Shown here in pieces: positions 38,863 to 49,870 of a stretch of 64,000 bases of DNA. Every line of letters starts with the position of its first letter. Position 1 is the stretch's first letter. The notes under the pieces are model-generated. The model was not told the DNA's origin, did no database searches, and was given only the letters and a program-made list of their open reading frames with translations. Origin of the DNA: Paenibacillus amylolyticus (GTDB lineage: Bacteria; Bacillota; Bacilli; Paenibacillales; Paenibacillaceae); contig NZ_CP121451.1 in the NCBI RefSeq assembly GCF_029689945.1, forward strand, positions 1,860,001 to 1,924,000, written 5' to 3'. A program made the position numbers and the translations under genes.

Positions 38863-39546
38863 ATGAATAATAATCATGGGCGTTCAATGGACAAAAAATC
38901 GGATATCAGCATCATGGGTGATGGCAGTTCTGCAGGTGGCGTGTACGGCAAGGTCAAGGTCGTAGGGGACGCATCCTTCAACGACAATCTATATTGTGAT
39001 CAATTCAAATGTACGGGTACATCGGTTGTATACGGATCGCTTGAGTCCACAGATATTAAAATCACGGGAACCCTTACTCTGACAGAGCGAGCGGCCAGCA
39101 ACGAAGGTGAGGATGGCATCCAGGCTTCTGGCCTGCACGCCAAAGCTGAGCAGATCAAAGTGGTCGGTGAACTTCATCTGTCCGGGGATTGTCAGGCAGA
39201 AAATATCAAGCTGAACGGGAGATTGACGATAGCGGGGATGCTTAGCGCCGAACATATGACACTCAAAATCATGGGTCCATCCGAGGTCAAGGAAATGGGC
39301 GGTTCCATCATCTCCGTGAAGAGTGGCCGGTTGAATGACTTGTTCACGGGCAACAAGTCAATTCTCAAGGCAGAGATTATCGAGGGTGACGACATTGATT
39401 TAGAGAATACGGTGGCCGAGATTGTCCGTGGGGATAAAATAAAAATCGGTCCTGGCTGCCGGATTGGCACAGTGGAATACCGTTCATCGCTGCATATTCA
39501 TCCGCAATCGGAAGTTTTGCTGCAAAGCAATCGGTCTTTGGACTGA
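38863..39546 (+). CDS. yhbF: Bactofilin, BacF/YhbF type
   Basis: 227 residues, AGGGAGGGA upstream. Same beta-helix pattern as its neighbour (GGVYGKVKVVGDASFNDNLYCDQFKCTG; LKAEIIEGDDIDLENTVAEIVRGDKIKIGPGC). The closing motif 'E(A/T)...IVRG..I.IG.GC.I..VEY' is shared with the upstream protein, so the two are paralogues. Likely to co-polymerise. Link to motility fits the flagellar genes elsewhere in the window. Confidence 0.87.
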   Translation: MNNNHGRSMDKKSDISIMGDGSSAGGVYGKVKVVGDASFNDNLYCDQFKCTGTSVVYGSLESTDIKITGTLTLTERAASNEGEDGIQASGLHAKAEQIKVVGELHLSGDCQAENIKLNGRLTIAGMLSAEHMTLKIMGPSEVKEMGGSIISVKSGRLNDLFTGNKSILKAEIIEGDDIDLENTVAEIVRGDKIKIGPGCRIGTVEYRSSLHIHPQSEVLLQSNRSLD

Positions 39547-39618
39547 TTAACGCAGACTTCCTTTCGGATATACTAATGCAGTCATATGAATAGAGCGTGA
39601 ATGGAGAGATTGAGTACA

Positions 39619-41170
39619 ATGGTTGCACGTAAAAACAGTATTGGATTGGTGCTGGCAGGCTTACTGCTCAGCATACTCATGGCCTCGATGGATAATACCA
39701 TCGTTGCCACGGCAATGGGGATATTGTCGGGAAGCTGGGCGGGCTCGACAAGTTCGTCTGGGTGACCTCCGCGTACATGGTGGCTGAGATGGCCGGGATG
39801 CCGATCTTCGGTAAGTTATCCGACATGTATGGACGGAAGAAGTTTTTTGTCTTTGGTATTCTTGTGTTTATGCTTGGCTCAGCACTGTGCGGAACGGCCA
39901 CGTCTATTGTGGAATTGACGATGTACAGAGCCATTCAGGGTATTGGTGCGGGTGCATTGGTGCCGATTGCCTTTACAATCATGTTTGATGTCGTAGCACC
40001 CGAATCACGTGGTAAACTGGGCGGATTGTTTGGAGCGGTCTTCGGTCTGTCCAGCGTCTTTGGACCACTGCTGGGTGCTTACATTACTCAGTATGCGACA
40101 TGGGAATGGGTATTTTATATCAACCTGCCGCTAGGCTTGATTGCATTTGTGTTTATTGCATTCTTCTACAAGGAGTCTCATCAGCATCAGTCCCAGCAGA
40201 TCGACTGGCTGGGTGCTGTAACGCTGATCGGTGCTGTTGTGTGCCTGATCTTCGGTCTGGAACTGGGCGGCAAGACGTTTGCCTGGGGTTCATGGCAGAT
40301 TCTTGGCTTGTTTGCCGGATTTGTAGCACTAGCGCTGCTTTTCCTGTTTGCAGAGACAAAAGCCAAGGAACCCATTATCTCCTTTGGCATGTTCCGCAAC
40401 CGGGTCTACTGGTCCAGTAATGTTATTGGTATGTTCAGCGGTGCGGCGTTCATTACAGCATCCGTGTATATTCCGATCTTCATTCAGGGTGTACTCGGTG
40501 GTAAAGCGACCAACTCCGGTCTCGTGCTTTTACCGATGATGCTGGGTCCGTTGTGACGGCATCCCTGGGCGGGGTACTCATGACCAAGATCAAGTATCGC
40601 AATATCATGATCCCTACGTTGGCCTTGCTTGTCATTGGACTTGGATTGCTGACTACGCTGGATGAGGGTTCTTCCCTTTGGACGATACGGATTTACATGG
40701 TGATGGTGGGTCTGGGCGTGGGTGCTTCGTTCTCGGTACTCAGCAATGCAGCCATGAACGCATTTGAACCGCAACGACGCGGAGCAGCAAGCTCCACACT
40801 TAACTTTTTGCGGTCCCTTGGCATGACAATGGGCATTACAATCTTTGGTATCGTACAGAGTCAGGTATTTACACGTAAAATGAATGATGCCCTTGCAGGT
40901 TCAGCTGCAGAAGCAGGGGGTGCCTCCGCGGGTGGTATGCCTCAGGGAATGGATCTGACCGACCCACATGCGTTGCTGTCACCAGAGCTCAGACAGGCGA
41001 TTTCACCTCAGGTGCTTGAATCGATCACACATGCCCTGTCTTCTTCCATTGTGCAGTTATTTGCCTGGGCTGTGATCCCGGCTGCACTCGCATTGATCGC
41101 TTCCTTCTTCATGGGAAAAGAGAAGATGGTCGTAGGCGAAGAGCAAGGCGAGTACACAGGCGGTCATTAA
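39619..41170 (+). CDS. MFS drug exporter, DHA2/EmrB-QacA type (two one-base frameshifts)
   Basis: ATG 39619 after GGAGAGATTG. It begins with a first helix ending SILMASMDNTIVATAMG, the DHA2 motif D1 (LDxTIVNVAxP-like), then motif A GKLSDMYGRKKFFVFG and motif C-like GLFGAVFGLSSVFGPLLGAY. An A is missing near 39720 and a G near 40550; corrected, it has 517 residues with 14 helices. Proton-driven efflux of an unknown substrate. Start and ribosome site lie 70 bp after yhbF, so possibly co-transcribed. Confidence 0.88.
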
Positions 41171-41251
41171 GCCGTTATACCAGCTAACTATGATTAAGGT
41201 ATTAGAACTAATCGTAGTTTAGTAAAGCTTCAATATCCTATTTAGACCACG

Positions 41252-41306
41252 AAAGACACACTTCTGGCGTTTCCTCAAAGGGCCGGGAAGTGTGTCTTTT
41301 CTTTTG
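41252..41306. terminator. Bidirectional terminator between the MFS and VanW genes
   Basis: AAAGACACACTTC (41252-41264) pairs perfectly with GAAGTGTGTCTTT (41287-41299). Confidence 0.85.
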
Positions 41307-41381
41307 GTTGCTTCGAACATATACTCTTATGGCTGTTTCGTATCGCTAATCCCGTCTTCGACAACAGAAGGTTCCTGTGGA

Positions 41382-42761
41382 TCAGGCAGGCTGCTGATGA
41401 CCGGAGCGGGCAATCAGACGATTCTGGGCTTTGTAGGTGTCCCGTGTAATTGTTTTGGATTCAACGACTTTACCGTCTACACGCTTCGTCCGTACCGTCT
41501 CGACAATATATCCAGGCTGTCCGTCCTGCAGCACCTGTTGGGCACCATCAGGCAGCACCGCACTCGACACATACTTCACCGGAACACTTAATGTTTCAAT
41601 GGTACGAGATTCAAGTGCATAGCTGACATTCTCCGGGAATGTGCCGAAAAATTTCACCATCAATTGGTGGTTCTTCACCTCTGCATGAATGAGTAAGGAT
41701 TTTCCGGTGTTGTTCTTGAAACGAAAGTTAATGGCTCCGGAGGCAAAGGTGGCATCCAGCCCTTTCGGCAAATATTTGACCGGCAGGGAGTGGTTGCGAC
41801 GCTCGATAATATCGAGACCCGTCAATAGCGCTGCATTATATACCGTACTGGATACCTGGCAGATTCCTCCGCCAATGCCGGGGGTTAGTCTTCCATTGAC
41901 AATGACCGGAGCCTCACGAAATCCATAATCCTTCTCCGCTTTACGGATGACCTTCTCATAATCAAAGGTGGCATCCGGCGGCAGAATCATGCCGTTAATC
42001 GCTTCCGCTGCTGCGCTGACATTATGTATGCGGCCTTCACTACTATTGCCCAAACCCGTGGAGAATTGGATGATCTTTCGGTCAATACCTTCTTGGCGTA
42101 GCGAATCAAGGGTTACTTCCGGCTTCAGCGTATACAGTGGTACCTGAATCAGCAATGGAGCGGGTTTCTCATTCGGGCTCAGTACACTGAAATCCCTGTG
42201 AAGCTTCGTCTGAATGAGACTTGCAAGTGTTTCCCAATCAATCCGACGGACGCCCTTTTCCGGGATATACTGGACTTTGTCAGTTGTGGTAATGCGGCGA
42301 ACAGCCTCCGCGGGTGTACCGAAGGTTTCTTTTTCCCAGGCAGGGCTGAGATGTTCCTGAAGTGAACGGGAGTCGTAGCTCATATCGAGAGCGAACTCTT
42401 TCGGAAAATGATAACGTGCATATGCGCGTTCCCACAGGTTACCTTCCTCCAACTGCTGAATCGCGGATTCCAACCTGTTAACGTTATATTTCACTCCCAC
42501 CTGAGCTGCGGTGTACGTCATTGTCTGGGGGTCGGGTTCAGTCACTTCCAAGGTGACAGGCCAGTCCTCCAGCTTTTGAATCTGTTCATGCACTTCATGC
42601 AACAGGTTCTTGCGATTTTTTCCCTCCACTAGCATGCCGCCAACATGAACATTTTTGGGCATGGCAGGTTGATTCACGTACATATACAGCAATCCATAAG
42701 ACGCGGAACCGATCAAGAGGATGGAGAATAGAACAATGACCGTCACATGTATTTTTTTCAT
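41382..42761 (-). CDS. VanW family protein with peptidoglycan-binding and G5 domains
   Basis: 459 residues. One N-terminal membrane helix (VTVIVLFSILLIGSASYGLLYMYV), then a PG_binding_4-like region (residues about 40-210), the VanW core (LGNSSEGRIHNVSAAAEAINGMILPPDATFDYE...GGGICQVSSTVYNAALLTGL, about 230-350) and a C-terminal G5-like domain (about 390-450: VLQDGQPGYIVETVRTKRVDGKVVESK). An extracellular wall-associated protein; VanW function is unknown, and vancomycin resistance is not implied. Minus strand, divergent from ftsE. Confidence 0.88.
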   Translation of the reverse strand: MKKIHVTVIVLFSILLIGSASYGLLYMYVNQPAMPKNVHVGGMLVEGKNRKNLLHEVHEQIQKLEDWPVTLEVTEPDPQTMTYTAAQVGVKYNVNRLESAIQQLEEGNLWERAYARYHFPKEFALDMSYDSRSLQEHLSPAWEKETFGTPAEAVRRITTTDKVQYIPEKGVRRIDWETLASLIQTKLHRDFSVLSPNEKPAPLLIQVPLYTLKPEVTLDSLRQEGIDRKIIQFSTGLGNSSEGRIHNVSAAAEAINGMILPPDATFDYEKVIRKAEKDYGFREAPVIVNGRLTPGIGGGICQVSSTVYNAALLTGLDIIERRNHSLPVKYLPKGLDATFASGAINFRFKNNTGKSLLIHAEVKNHQLMVKFFGTFPENVSYALESRTIETLSVPVKYVSSAVLPDGAQQVLQDGQPGYIVETVRTKRVDGKVVESKTITRDTYKAQNRLIARSGHQQPA

Positions 42762-42855
42762 AACAATACGCTCCTTTATACTTCAGTTGTTCCGCACTTT
42801 GTAACACTTTCTATATATATGATCCAATGCAGGAAAACTTTCGGGTACTCAATAG

Positions 42856-42871
42856 GTAACAAATTTGTTAC
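42856..42871. promoter_or_regulatory. Perfect 16-bp palindrome between vanW and ftsE
   Basis: GTAACAAATTTGTTAC is fully self-complementary in the 253 bp divergent region, and another GTAACA lies near 42800. It has the look of an operator; the regulator is unknown. Confidence 0.5.
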
Positions 42872-43014
42872 AATAAACTTCATATGAATCCATGCTTCAC
42901 CAACAAAACAGGGATCAAGTGGATTTTTCCTGATGAAATTCAGGTCTTTTTAAAGGAAATGCCGGGATTGTGTCGAAATGATAATGGCTAACTATGCGAG
43001 CAGGAAGTGATGAT

Positions 43015-43700
43015 GTGATAGAAATGCAGGACGTGTGGAAGACCTACGCCAATGGTACCCACGCATTACAAGGGGTGTCGGTGAAGATCGACCGCAATGA
43101 ATTTGTCTATATCGTCGGTCCGTCCGGCGCAGGCAAATCGACATTTATGAAATTGATGTACAGAGAAGAAGTTCCGACCAAAGGACAAATATCCATTAAC
43201 GGATTTAATATTGGTAAGTTGAAGCCAAGGAAGATTCCTTATGTGCGTCGTAATATCGGTGTTGTGTTCCAGGATTTTCGTCTGCTGCCACGGATGACCG
43301 CATTTGAGAATGTGGCATTTGCCATGGAAGTTATTGAAGCACCGAAGCGTCATATCAAGAAACGGGTGATGGAAGTACTCGACTTGGTGGGACTGCGCAG
43401 CAAGGCGAATCGTGAACCTTCTCAACTATCAGGCGGGAACAGCAACGTATTGCCATTGCACGGGCTATCGTCAATAACCCGTCAGTTATTATCGCCGATG
43501 AGCCTACAGGGAACCTTGATCCGGAGACGTCATGGGGCATTATGCAACTGCTGGATGAGATTAATTTCCGGGGAACAACCATCGTGATGGCGACCCACAA
43601 CAAAGATATCGTAAATACAATGCGTAAACGGGTAATCGCGATTGAACGTGGACAGATTGTACGGGATCAGATGAGAGGAGAATACGGTTATGAATTTTAG
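43015..43700 (+). CDS. ftsE: FtsE, cell-division ABC ATPase (one-base frameshift)
   Basis: GTG 43015 ([22 protein letters not shown]) with AGGAAG upstream. Walker [11 protein letters not shown]-loop VFQDFRLLP, signature LSGGEQQR and Walker [13 protein letters not shown] are present; the signature is broken by one G missing near 43437. Corrected length 228 residues. It overlaps ftsX by 11 bp. FtsEX activates wall hydrolases; in Bacillus it regulates CwlO and asymmetric septation. Confidence 0.95.
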
Positions 43701-44607
43701 TACTCTCTTGCGCCATCTGCGGGAGGGATTCAAAAACGTATTCCGCAACGGCTGGATGTCTGTAGCCTCCATCATGTCCATCATTGTGTCGCTGTTGATT
43801 CTTGGTGTGTTTATGCTGCTGGTACTTAATGTGAACTCCATGGCGAATCAGGTGGATAGTCAGGTGGAGATCAGCACGTTCCTCGAACTGAATGTGGACG
43901 AGAACCTGCGTAACACACTGGAGCAAGAGATCAGCGCCATGCCTGAAGTAAGTGAGATTCGTTTTGTTTCCAAGGAAGAGGGACTCAAGGAGTTCCGTGA
44001 GCGTCTTGGAGAGAGTGCAGATAATGTACTTAGCGGTTTCGATGTGGACAACAATCCATTGCCGGAGACCATTGAAGTTGAGGTCATTGAACCGGAAACC
44101 GTCACTTTTGTGGCGCAAAAAATCGAAGCATTGAACGAAAAACACCCGGAGAAGCCGATCATGAAAGTGAATTACGGCAAGGAAACGGTGGAAGTATTGT
44201 TCAAATTTACGAAACTTGTTCGTAACATCGGGTTTATTTTTGTTGGGGGACTGGGTCTCATGTCCATGTTCCTGATCTCGAATACGATTCGCGTAACGAT
44301 TCTGGCACGTCGCCGGGAGATCGGTATTATGAAACTGGTCGGTGCAACCAATACCTTTATTCGTTGGCCTTTCTTTATTGAAGGTGCACTCATAGGATTT
44401 ATTGGCTCGGTTATTACGGTGGCGGTACTGTTCGTTGGATACAGCCAGTTGATGTCCACGATTGGTCAGGATGTCTTCATGCAGATGCTTAACTTGATTC
44501 CGCTCAGCGAAATCTGGTTGCTGTTTGGAACCCTGTTGATCGGACTGGGTGTGCTGGTAGGTATTTTGGGAAGTACACTGTCCATACGGAAGTCACTTAA
44601 AGTTTAA
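43690..44607 (+). CDS. ftsX: FtsX, cell-division ABC permease-like protein
   Basis: 305 residues, starting inside the ftsE end. One helix near the N-terminus ([24 protein letters not shown]), an extracellular loop of about 110 residues that contacts hydrolase partners, then three helices ([58 protein letters not shown]), the usual four-helix FtsX. The coiled-coil peptidase downstream is a likely partner. Confidence 0.95.
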   Translation: MNFSTLLRHLREGFKNVFRNGWMSVASIMSIIVSLLILGVFMLLVLNVNSMANQVDSQVEISTFLELNVDENLRNTLEQEISAMPEVSEIRFVSKEEGLKEFRERLGESADNVLSGFDVDNNPLPETIEVEVIEPETVTFVAQKIEALNEKHPEKPIMKVNYGKETVEVLFKFTKLVRNIGFIFVGGLGLMSMFLISNTIRVTILARRREIGIMKLVGATNTFIRWPFFIEGALIGFIGSVITVAVLFVGYSQLMSTIGQDVFMQMLNLIPLSEIWLLFGTLLIGLGVLVGILGSTLSIRKSLKV

Positions 44608-44792
44608 TCTTGTTTTCAACGATCAAATTGCAGAATATGTCGAAAAGAATGACAAAGCAGGTTCATTAATGGACGCTGTTTGACGATATGTAAGAAAGAC
44701 GGAGTCTTTAAGATGGAAGAAAGCAAAGAACATGCTTTTCACCACCTGTGCAGGTTGCTTTCTTGTGAAATCATAGGATGGGGATCATCATT

Positions 44793-46071
44793 TTGAAAAA
44801 AACTGCTTCGCTACTGGCCTTTACGTTATTGGCCGGTTTGACGCTTCAACCTTCTGACGGATATGCCAAGAGTAGCATCAGCGATATTGACCAACAGATT
44901 CAGCAGCTGGAGAGCAAGGCGGCTGCTGCCAAGCAGGAGCAAAAAAAGCGGCTTCCAACAAGAAGGAAGCGCAGCATTACAAGAATAAAACCAACGCTTA
45001 TCTGAAGGTTGTCATGGAACAGATCAATGTCGTTAGTGATGAACTCGCCAGTGTATCTTTGCAGATTGAGAACACGGAGGACGATCTCCGTACAACGAAG
45101 AAAGATCTGCAAGCGGCAGAAGAACGCATTGTTGCAAGGGAAAAATTGTTGGAGTCACGTGTACGCCTGATGTACACGGACGGTGCTGTATCCTATCTGG
45201 ATGTATTGTTGTCCTCTACCAGCTTCACTGACTTTCTGACTCGTGCGGATTCACTCAAAACGATTGTGGATCAGGATCAGCATCTGCTGGATGAGCACAA
45301 AGCGGACAAGCAACTGGTCGTGGACAAAAAGGCAGAACTGGATGTGCAATATGCGGAAGCCAAAAGCCTGTATGCACAGAAGAAACAGCGCAAGTCGCAA
45401 TTGAATGAAAAGAAGCGGAAAAGCAAGTGCTTCTCGCTTCATATGATGCTAAAATCGAAGAGTCAGAAGAGTTGACACAAGAGCAGGAAGACGTACTGAT
45501 GCAGATTGCCAGCAAACGTTCGGCACTTCTTCAAGAGAAAAATAAATTGCGTGAACAGCAGGCGGCAGCCGCAGCCAAAGCAAAAGCCGCAGCAGCCGCC
45601 CGTGCGAAAGCAGCAGCCAAGACACCAACCAGAGTCAGCTCGGATAGCAGCAGTGAGGTTACCTATTCATCGGGTAATGGTATCTTCGCAAAACCAGTAT
45701 CTGGAGGACGTATTTCTTCAGGATTCGGTCCTCGTACCCATCCTATTACAGGTGTAGTGGGTAAAATGCATGCCGGTGTCGATTTTGCTGTCCCTCAGGG
45801 AACTTCAGTTCACGCTGCCTCTGGCGGAATCGTGATCATGGCTGAATGGTATAGCGGTTATGGGTATACGGTTATTGTGGACCATGGCGGCGGACTATGG
45901 ACTTTATATGGTCACTTGCGTGAGGGTGGATTCAAAGTCAGCAAGGGAGACACGGTAAGTAAAGGGGATACCATTGCTGAGTCAGGAAATACAGGAAACT
46001 CCACGGGACCTCACTTGCACTTTGAAGTGAGAGATAACGGTACCGCGGTAAATCCGATGAACTATTTGTAA
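44793..46071 (+). CDS. Secreted coiled-coil M23 peptidase, EnvC-like (two one-base frameshifts)
   Basis: TTG 44793 has GGATGGGGAT upstream. A signal peptide (KKTASLLAFTLLAGLTLQPSDGYA) is followed by a long coiled coil (residues about 30-250), an Ala-rich linker and a LytM/M23 domain: GPRTHPITGVVGKMHAGVDFA (first zinc His, Asp), then TLYGHLREG and GPHLHFEVR. All zinc ligands are present, so it should be an active endopeptidase. One A is missing in the A7 run near 44947 and one near 45414; corrected length 426 residues. Position after ftsEX suggests FtsEX-controlled septal wall cleavage. Confidence 0.9.
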
Positions 46072-46207
46072 TTTTTTCATTCTTAGACCGAATGGAAAAA
46101 ACATATTCCGTACAAGCTAGACATATACTAAGCTGGCATGTTCAGGGAATGGAATCTGGCAACAATGGATTCGGACACGCTTCAAAACTAAAGGCGGTGA
46201 CAAACGG

Positions 46208-47679
46208 ATGATGAAAAAAGATCGGCGCTACTGCTTGTCATTGTGGGTCTGCTTGGCGGTAGTTTGCTAACCCTGGTATTGATGACTTACCCGGGAATAG
46301 GGAGTCAGACCACAGCGGGTGAAGGTTTGCTGGCCAGTGTAACCGGCAATACGCAGCAGAAGAATGATTTGAAGAAGATTGAAACCGCGATGGATTTGAT
46401 CTCAAGCAACTATTATAAAGACGTGGATCAGACCAAATTGATTGATGGTGCGATCAATGGCATGATGGAATCCCTTGGTGATCCGTACTCCAATTATATG
46501 GGGCAGGAAACGGCTGCTCAGTTTGAAGAGTCGATCGAAGGTTCATTTACCGGTATTGGTGCAGAGGTATCCTCACAGGATGGAAACGTCGTTGTGGTTT
46601 CTCCCATCAAAGGATCACCTGCGGAGAAAGCAGGTATTCGTGCAAAAGACATGATTATGTCTGTTAACGGAGAATCGCTGCAAGGGTTGGAACTGAACAA
46701 GGCTGTTAACAAAATCAGAGGTCCTAAAGGCAGTGAAGCGAAAGTACAAGTAAAACGTGCTGGATCTTCTGAACTGATTGAATTTGTTATTGTTCGTGAT
46801 GATATTGATCTGGAGACCGTATATGCTCACATGGAGGACGGCGGAATTGGCGTTATTGCCATTACTCAATTCTCTTTGAATACAGGCGATCGCTTCAAGG
46901 AAGAATTGGCGAAGCTTGAGAAGCAGAATATGAAAGGTCTTGTCATCGACGTGCGGAATGACCCGGGCGGTGTCCTGCAAGTCGTTATTGATATTGCGGA
47001 ACAGTTCGTTCCTAAAGGCAAGGTTATTGTGCAAGTCGAAGATAAGAACGGCAAAAAGGAACAAAGCAAATCCAATGGATCAGCCAAAGCTTATCCAGTC
47101 ACAGTCCTGATGAACAAAGGTAGCGCGAGTGCGTCGGAGATTCTGGCCGGTGCATTGCAGCAGTCAGCAGGCGCGAAGCTGATTGGTGAGAATTCCTTTG
47201 GTAAAGGAACCGTACAGACGAGTTATGACAAACAGATGGGTGACGGCAACTTGCTGAAGATCACCATTGCCAAGTGGCTCACTCCTAACGGGGACTGGAT
47301 TCATGAAAAAGGAATCAAACCGGATATCGCGGTTAACCAGCCGGATTATTTCTCGGTGGCACCGATAAACAAAGAGAAGTTACCACTTAAATATGACAGC
47401 AATAGCACGGATGTGAAAAGTGCGCAGACGATGCTGAGAGGACTCGATTTCAAACCGGATCGTGTGGACGGATACTACGACCAGAAGACAGAAGAAGCGG
47501 TCAAGGCATTCCAGAAGCAAAAAGGCATTCAGGCTACAGGCCAGATTGATGAGAAAACCGCTGAATCACTGGAAGCGGCTCTGATTGAACGTATTGCCAA
47601 TCCTCAATATGATGCACAGCTGAAACGCGCGATCGAAAATGTCTCAAAGGATATTTCGTCCGCTGTGTCGAAGCCATAA
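46208..47679 (+). CDS. ctpB: CtpB-like S41 carboxy-terminal processing protease (one-base frameshift)
   Basis: ATG 46208 after AAAGGCGGTGA; one A missing in the A6 run near 46219 joins it to a membrane anchor (LLLVIVGLLGGSLLTLVLM). Then a PDZ domain (VVVSPIKGSPAEKAGIRAKD), the S41 catalytic core with Ser in GSASASEILAGALQQ and Lys in NSFGKGTVQT, and a C-terminal PG_binding_1 domain (DVKSAQTMLRGLDFKPDRVDG). 490 residues. In B. subtilis CtpB cuts SpoIVFA/SpoIVFB-signal proteins in sporulation and lies next to ftsEX and minJ, as here. Confidence 0.92.
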
Positions 47680-47688
47680 AGAAGGCTG

Positions 47689-47714
47689 ATTTTCAGCCTT
47701 CTTTTTTCTGAACC
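47689..47714 (+). terminator. Terminator after ctpB
   Basis: AAGAAGGCTGA pairs with TCAGCCTTCTT around TTT, then T-run. Confidence 0.85.
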
Positions 47715-47742
47715 GGCTGAAAGAGAGGGGTGAAGAACCACG

Positions 47743-49071
47743 ATGGAATGGGTATGGCCGTGGTTAACTACATTAGGCGAAGCAGTGTTGCAGTTGTTTA
47801 TTCAGCCGTTTTATTATATTGCGGTGATCCTGATTGCACTCATCTATCATCGTCAGTTACTGCAGGAGCGTAAATTGTTTCATGTTCGTTTGCAAAGCTC
47901 GATTACACAGACGATTCGTGCCGTGCTGGGAGGCATACTCATCGGTACCATCGTCTCAATCATCTCCCTATTTCTCGGGGCACATCTTACCCTGGGAAGC
48001 GTGATATGCATATGGGCTGCAACGATTGTTCTATCCTTGTTCCGTATCCGGTATCTGTGTTTTGCTTACGCAGCCGGGTTACTGGGTGTGCTGCAATTTG
48101 GTTTAAATCTGGCTTCAGGATGGCAGCCCTCGGGTTGGACGGGTAGCATTACGGAGACGCTACGTGCTTTGGACATGCCTGCCCTGCTTGTCCTGGCGGC
48201 ACTTCTACATATGGGTGAAGCCCTGTTGGTGCGTATGCAGGGGGTATCGATGGCATCACCGCTTCTCTTCGAGGGAAAACGCGGGAAACTGGTTGGTGGG
48301 TATCAACTGCAACAGTTCTGGGCCATTCCCTTACTGATTCTTGTACCAGTCACAGGAGGTGGCGCTGAGCTGGCATGGAATCCACTCATGAATGCAGGTC
48401 AGGGCTATATGCTGTTTGCGATGCCCATCATGCTCGGATTTGGTGAAATAACGCAAAGCATGCTTCCTGGACGGAAGGTGCAGATCTCGTCCAAACGGTT
48501 GATGATATATGGGACAACCTTGCTCGTGTTCAGTTTGCTTGCTGCATGGTGGTCTCCACTCATGGTGGTTGCTGCACTGATTGCATTTATCGGACATGAG
48601 TTTCTGATATGGTACAGCGCGTTTGAAGAGCAAAACCGCAGTCCGGTATTTGTCCATCCGCAGCATGGGTTGAAAGTATTGGCTGTTATTCCGGAGAGTC
48701 CGGCTGCAGATCTGGGAATTGAAGCCGGAGAGACGTTGTACAAGGTGAATGGCAAGTTGGTTCATTCGCCGGAAGAGTTGCATCGCGCCTTGCGGATGAA
48801 TCCGGCTTTTTGCAAGCTTGAAGTACGCAATCATCAGGGAGAAAGCAAGTTCATGCAACGAGCGATCTACGAAGGGGAGCATCATCAGCTTGGAGTCATT
48901 ATGGCACCGGATAATCACGAGGTCTGGGCGATTCGGTTACGTCCACTGACGCTGTTCCATATCATCTATCTTAAATTGTTTGCCCGTCTGAAAAAACCAC
49001 AAAGGGACGAAGGCACATTGGCGTTACCGCCAGCCCCTGTGGCCAGTGATAAAGGATCCATAGAGATGTAA
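47743..49071 (+). CDS. minJ: MinJ-like polytopic membrane protein with PDZ domain
   Basis: 442 residues. Seven to eight membrane helices in the first 300 residues (for example LFIQPFYYIAVILIALIY; LLVFSLLAAWWSPLMVVAALIAFIG) and a C-terminal PDZ domain (VLAVIPESPAADLGIEAGETLYKVNGKLVHSPEEL). Same layout and position after ctpB as B. subtilis MinJ (YvjD), which bridges DivIVA to MinD to keep division at midcell. Orthology rests on topology and synteny; no catalytic motif. Confidence 0.8.
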   Translation: MEWVWPWLTTLGEAVLQLFIQPFYYIAVILIALIYHRQLLQERKLFHVRLQSSITQTIRAVLGGILIGTIVSIISLFLGAHLTLGSVICIWAATIVLSLFRIRYLCFAYAAGLLGVLQFGLNLASGWQPSGWTGSITETLRALDMPALLVLAALLHMGEALLVRMQGVSMASPLLFEGKRGKLVGGYQLQQFWAIPLLILVPVTGGGAELAWNPLMNAGQGYMLFAMPIMLGFGEITQSMLPGRKVQISSKRLMIYGTTLLVFSLLAAWWSPLMVVAALIAFIGHEFLIWYSAFEEQNRSPVFVHPQHGLKVLAVIPESPAADLGIEAGETLYKVNGKLVHSPEELHRALRMNPAFCKLEVRNHQGESKFMQRAIYEGEHHQLGVIMAPDNHEVWAIRLRPLTLFHIIYLKLFARLKKPQRDEGTLALPPAPVASDKGSIEM

Positions 49072-49113
49072 CTAAGCATACGTGATGAACTATGTTGCAT
49101 AAATGAGGTAATG

Positions 49114-49158
49114 AAAAGGTATTTCCGGCGCCGTTACAGGCGAAGGAAATACCTTTTT
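49114..49158. terminator. Bidirectional terminator between minJ and the response regulator
   Basis: AAAAGGTATTTCC (49114-49126) pairs perfectly with GGAAATACCTTTT (49145-49157). Confidence 0.85.
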
Positions 49159-49159
49159 G

Positions 49160-49849
49160 TTATTTTTTTAACATAAAGATGGCGATTTGCGTCCGATCAC
49201 GCAAGCTCAGTTTGCCGAGAATATCCGTGACATAGTTTTTGACCGTACCTTCACTGAGGAACAATTTGGCGGCAATTTCTTTATTGGATAAACCCTCCGA
49301 TATGGCCTCAGCAACCGCCAGCTCCATACGAGTCAGCCCATAGGATTCGATTGAATGCTGTGTCGGGGGAATCGCGGCAGGACGAAGCAGGCCTGCCAAT
49401 TTGCGGGCAATATCCGGATGAATTAACATATCGCCATGATGCACGGTCTTGATGCCTTGAATGATCCGCTCAGGTGGTACGTTTTTGAGCAAATAACCGC
49501 TGGCTCCATTCTGTAATGCCTGAATTATATACTCATCGTCGTCAAACGTAGTCAGCATGAGCACCTGGATTTCGGGAAAACGTACCTTGATCAGCCCAGT
49601 GCCTTCGACTCCGTCACATTCCGGCATCCGAATATCCATCAACACCACATCCGCAGGGGTGCCTGCTTCAAGTAATGCCAAGGCCTCCCGTCCATTTGAG
49701 GCCGTGCCTGTGACGCTAATACCGGAGTCCAGTCCCAGCAACACTTTAAGGCTCTCGCGAATGAAATAGTCATCGTCAGCGAGAATCAGCTGAATAAGTG
49801 GGGGTTGGGCTGACTCATGCTTGTTGTTCACATCATTCCGTTCGGACAT
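49160..49849 (-). CDS. NarL/LuxR-type response regulator (LnrK-like)
   Basis: About 229 residues. Receiver domain with acidic pocket LILADDDYF, phosphoacceptor Asp in VVLMDIRMPE, Thr in MLTTFDDD and Lys in GYLLKNVPP; C-terminal LuxR HTH (LTRMELAVAEAISEGLSNKEIAAKLFLSEGTVKNYVTDILGKL). Start is ambiguous: ATG 49849, or GTG at 49855/49861. Directly follows the sensor kinase gene on the minus strand, so they form one two-component pair. Confidence 0.93.
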   Translation of the reverse strand: MSERNDVNNKHESAQPPLIQLILADDDYFIRESLKVLLGLDSGISVTGTASNGREALALLEAGTPADVVLMDIRMPECDGVEGTGLIKVRFPEIQVLMLTTFDDDEYIIQALQNGASGYLLKNVPPERIIQGIKTVHHGDMLIHPDIARKLAGLLRPAAIPPTQHSIESYGLTRMELAVAEAISEGLSNKEIAAKLFLSEGTVKNYVTDILGKLSLRDRTQIAIFMLKK

Positions 49850-49870
49850 AAGCACATTCACTTCCTTTTT

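Noticed and set aside
41382..42761. Vancomycin resistance gene
   Set aside because: VanW domain proteins of this type are common wall proteins; no vanA/B ligase or vanHX is present.
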